Shown here: piece after piece, positions 10,712 to 13,474 of the stretch
How the letters are laid out: each line of letters opens with the position of its first letter
Numbering within the stretch: the first letter of the stretch is position 1
NCBI GenBank assembly: GCA_013812995.1
Contig: JACCSL010000764.1
Span: 1 to 13,474 of the forward strand
Reading direction: 5' to 3'
Source: Ardenticatenales bacterium
GTDB lineage: Bacteria > Chloroflexota > Anaerolineae > Ardenticatenales > Ardenticatenaceae
DNA: 13,474 bases
Made by a program: the position numbers and the translations under genes
The notes under the pieces: model-generated
The model's database searches: none
What the model saw: the letters and a program-made list of their open reading frames with translations, nothing else
Told to the model about the DNA's origin: nothing

Positions 10712-13474
10712 TTATATTGTTGGGGCGCGACGCCGTCGCCACCAGGAAAAACCCACAAGGGCAATGATGGCGATCATGGTGAGAATGGCAACGCCGATGA
10801 CGGGCGGCACCCACCAGAGGCGCTCCGAGGCCGGGGGCGGTGCCGCCGGAATGCCCTTACTTTCGCCACCTGGAACCACGGTAGCCGCGAGACTAATCGC
10901 CCCCCCACCCAGGCGGGTATCGCCGACGACAATCTGTTCCCCATTGATCACCGCATAATTGCCCGATAATCGACCCCGCAGGGTAGCGTCTGTGAGAGCC
11001 CTGCCCGCCCATTGGACCCCCTCCGGGGTGCTCCCCAGAATGGCCAGGATGGCGCGCTGTCTGTTCCAGGGTGAGGCAAGGAGTTGCAGGTAGCCCAGAC
11101 TGGTTCCATCGGGCACCTCGTAGATGACCCGCATGTTGCGCTCAATGGCGAGGTCGCTGCCGGGCTCGAAGGCGGCGGGCAATTCCTCAGAGAGTTCCGT
11201 GATGAGAGGTAGGGTGCTTGGTTGCCCCACTACAATCAGGCTTCGCTCCAGCCGTAGCTCGGGGGAGAGCGCATCGCTGTACGTGGCGAGCAAGTCAGAG
11301 GGTGTACCATCGCCCCGATGGCCGAGATCAAAGGCCACGCTTGCCGCAACCTGCCAGGCCAATGGGGCCTGAGTGGGCAGCACAAAAGCGATTTGATTGA
11401 AAGAGAGTCCCAGTCTTGCCACATTGCCGTATCGGCTCATGTCCAGAATCTGGGCACGGGGGTCTCCTTCCGCAATCAAGGGGATATGAAGCAAGGACTC
11501 GGGCCGAACCGTGAGCCAGATGGTGGCAAGGCGTGGGTCCACACAGGGCTCGCTCGGCATCAGCGTCGATTGGACGGAGAGGCGATTGTTCCCCGCCCGA
11601 AGGACAGAGGGGGGCACGTAGAAGCGCATTATACCCTGCTGAGCCGTGTCGTCATTCAGCCGGACACTCCCAATGGGCTCATCATTGAGCCGTACGATGA
11701 TTTCCGAGCGGGCATAGTCCAGCTTGGCAGTGTGACTGAAGCGAAGCTCAAAATATCCTTCTCCATCTACCTTCATGCCCGGCGGCATATAGAAGTTGTA
11801 CTCGTTCCAGTTGAGGCCCACGCTCTGTACAGTCTCTGCCACATAGCCCATATCGCCCAGCGTGCGATCTGTCAGAACGAGCCTCGACGCATCTTCTGAG
11901 AGCTGACGCACCTCAGTGATGACCGCCAGGGAGGGCGAGGGACCCGCACGCACCACGCCAGTACTCACCGCGCCGCCGGCCTTGAGCACGGCTTCCTCCG
12001 AGGCACCGCTGACCACCAGAACCACCTTCAGAGGGTTCCAGGGGGAGAGCGCCATCTGGACCACACCATCTTCGGCGGCTCCGGCACCCTCGAACCCTTC
12101 GCCCGTCAGAGGAGCAGGAAGCTTGATCTCGCTCAGGAGGGGAAGAGCGGCACCGCGTCCTACAAAGATCAGATGCGTGTTCTCCCGCACCTCATTCGGT
12201 AGCTCGCTGATGGAGTGGAGGGTGAGCTGTAGTTTGCCACTCGTGAGCCGCCCAAAGCCAGCCGCCACACTCAGTGCTGCCTGCAACTCGCCTGCCGTCG
12301 GCTCATCTGGTACCACCAAGGTCGCCGTATCTGTCATAAAGGAGCCCTGATAGATGGGCCGGGGCAGGAACTGAAGGGCCGTTGAAGGCGAAACAATCCG
12401 ATGCGGCAGGGAAAGGCGGGAGCGGGCCTGAAGAAGCACGGTTCCCTGTGGCTGAACGTTACACTGTAGACTGCTATCTAGCGCGACACGAAGCTGGTGC
12501 TGTCTATCACGCCGGGTGGAGACGAGCACCTCCGGCGGAATCGAGAGAGTGAGAGTGCGTAGCCCAGGGCGGTCAAGGCTAACACTATCAATCACCGCTC
12601 CATTGAATGAAATCTCCAGCGTTCCCGCAGAGGTGGGGCTGATAGCCGTGCCCTCTGCGATCTCCGGAAGAATGACGGAGCCGCCAAACGTGGTGTCAAG
12701 ATCAAGCTGCATCTCAGCGCCCTCTGTAAGTTCCCACTCTGCGGGAAGATTAAAGAGGATCTGCACTGAATCGAAAGGGCCACGCAGGATCCGATCATTG
12801 AATCCTAATTGCTCAAGCGACAGGAATGCGTCGGGAGCCCCCTGGTTGCGCGCGTCCCTCTGAGTATCCACCGATGAAATCTGTTCGCCCCCCACCAGGG
12901 CAAGGTCGCCGGTGAGTCTGCCCCGCAGGCTCGGCGTCGTCAGGGCGTTGCCGGCCCACTGGATCCCTTCATCGGTGCTGCCAAGCACCGTCAGGATGAC
13001 GCGCGCACTGCTCCAGGGGGCGCGGGCGAGTTCCAGATACCCTATACTACTACGCTCCGGTAGTCGGTAGACCACTCGCATCTTGCTCTCGCTGGCAAGA
13101 TCGCTGCCCGCCTCAAAGGGAGCAGGGAGCACCGTCCCAAGCTCGGCAACCAGGGGTAGAGTGCTGGGACGGCCCACGATGATGAGGTCGCGCTGCTGGA
13201 CGGTTGCCGGGAGATCCCTCCCATAAAGAGCCAGTATCTCTGCCGCGCTTCCCTCAGCACGGTTCCCAAGATCAAACGCCACCTGAGCGGCGACGGCCCA
13301 GGCCGTCGGCTCCTGGGGCGGGAGCACGAAGGCCAGGCGATCCAGCGACAGCCCCAGCGTGCGCGGGTTGCTGTAGCGCGCCAGGTCCAGGGTGCGAACA
13401 GGCGTTCCCTGGGGCTTGGCAAGCGGCAGGTGAAGAGACGATTCCGAATCAATTGTAACCCACAAATTGGCGGC
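10712..13474 (-). CDS. BcsB-like cellulose synthase accessory protein, tandemly duplicated (5' end outside window)
   Basis: BcsB proteins sit outside the membrane on the cellulose synthase BcsA and alternate carbohydrate-binding jelly-roll domains with flavodoxin-like domains, ending in one anchoring helix. The frame is open to the window edge, so the start is not seen. Numbering from the TTG at 13465: residues 2-202 form a flavodoxin-like module, 226-365 a jelly-roll, 367-505 a second flavodoxin-like module, 540-655 a second jelly-roll and 650-851 a third flavodoxin-like module. A Pro/Ala linker, a membrane helix (about 884-909) and RRRRAPTI follow. Module 2-202 and module 650-851 are close copies (shared AFVLP, VAFDLG, VG-x-PSTLPL, GYL-x-L, GST-x-EG-x-QWAG). 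The 648-residue period equals a whole four-domain BcsB, so the full protein probably holds two copies. Ordinary BcsB has about 700-800 residues. Confidence 0.85.
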   Translation of the reverse strand, partial: AANLWVTIDSESSLHLPLAKPQGTPVRTLDLARYSNPRTLGLSLDRLAFVLPPQEPTAWAVAAQVAFDLGNRAEGSAAEILALYGRDLPATVQQRDLIIVGRPSTLPLVAELGTVLPAPFEAGSDLASESKMRVVYRLPERSSIGYLELARAPWSSARVILTVLGSTDEGIQWAGNALTTPSLRGRLTGDLALVGGEQISSVDTQRDARNQGAPDAFLSLEQLGFNDRILRGPFDSVQILFNLPAEWELTEGAEMQLDLDTTFGGSVILPEIAEGTAISPTSAGTLEISFNGAVIDSVSLDRPGLRTLTLSIPPEVLVSTRRDRQHQLRVALDSSLQCNVQPQGTVLLQARSRLSLPHRIVSPSTALQFLPRPIYQGSFMTDTATLVVPDEPTAGELQAALSVAAGFGRLTSGKLQLTLHSISELPNEVRENTHLIFVGRGAALPLLSEIKLPAPLTGEGFEGAGAAEDGVVQMALSPWNPLKVVLVVSGASEEAVLKAGGAVSTGVVRAGPSPSLAVITEVRQLSEDASRLVLTDRTLGDMGYVAETVQSVGLNWNEYNFYMPPGMKVDGEGYFELRFSHTAKLDYARSEIIVRLNDEPIGSVRLNDDTAQQGIMRFYVPPSVLRAGNNRLSVQSTLMPSEPCVDPRLATIWLTVRPESLLHIPLIAEGDPRAQILDMSRYGNVARLGLSFNQIAFVLPTQAPLAWQVAASVAFDLGHRGDGTPSDLLATYSDALSPELRLERSLIVVGQPSTLPLITELSEELPAAFEPGSDLAIERNMRVIYEVPDGTSLGYLQLLASPWNRQRAILAILGSTPEGVQWAGRALTDATLRGRLSGNYAVINGEQIVVGDTRLGGGAISLAATVVPGGESKGIPAAPPPASERLWWVPPVIGVAILTMIAIIALVGFSWWRRRRAPTI

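Overview
The window is a high-GC bacterial chromosome segment. The gene set suggests Chloroflexota, most likely Ktedonobacteria: a four-domain S1 protein next to bS21, a C-terminally anchored BcsB-like protein, an Eis-like acetyltransferase and a MoxR-operon scar. This is a judgement from family resemblance only; no database search was possible. Most genes lie on the minus strand in short operons, and two plus-strand groups interrupt them.

Layout. Positions 1-322 (minus) hold a degraded MoxR AAA+ ATPase gene, apparently fused by deletion to the tail of a DUF4129-type protein. At 419-2104 (plus) is a two-gene operon: an Eis-like GNAT acetyltransferase and a short inorganic-pyrophosphatase-fold protein. 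At 2109-4387 (minus) lie a small unknown acidic protein, xseA and xseB (exonuclease VII), then a hicB-hicA toxin-antitoxin pair directly behind xseB. A thioesterase (4465-4875, plus) converges on a GT4 glycosyltransferase (4909-6234, minus) across a 28-bp perfect palindrome. The glycosyltransferase is co-transcribed with a CelD/BcsL-like acetyltransferase (6263-7267). At 7381-8316 (plus) is an alkaline-phosphatase-superfamily metalloenzyme that ends in a bidirectional terminator shared with the minus-strand ribosomal pair rpsA (8618-9874) and rpsU (8344-8526).

The most interesting region is the 837-bp gap 9875-10711, upstream of rpsA. It has a perfect-consensus sigma-70 promoter (TTGACA, 17 bp, TATAAT) just behind the bcsB-like stop codon. 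About 220 nt further on comes a strong intrinsic terminator. Next is a roughly 300-nt multi-helix RNA domain that includes a 10-bp long-range stem. G-U wobbles show that these structures belong to the minus-strand RNA. The region could be a small RNA gene plus an orphan omega/HEARO-like RNA from an IS200/IS605-type element, or a very long attenuated leader of rpsA.

The right end (10712-13474, minus, 5' end outside the window) encodes a BcsB-like cellulose-synthase accessory protein. A 200-residue flavodoxin-like module recurs in it at a 648-residue spacing, so it probably contains tandem BcsB copies. How the genes fit together: the BcsB-like protein, the GT4 enzyme and the CelD/BcsL-like enzyme point to envelope or exopolysaccharide work. 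XseA/XseB act in DNA repair, and S1/bS21 in translation initiation.
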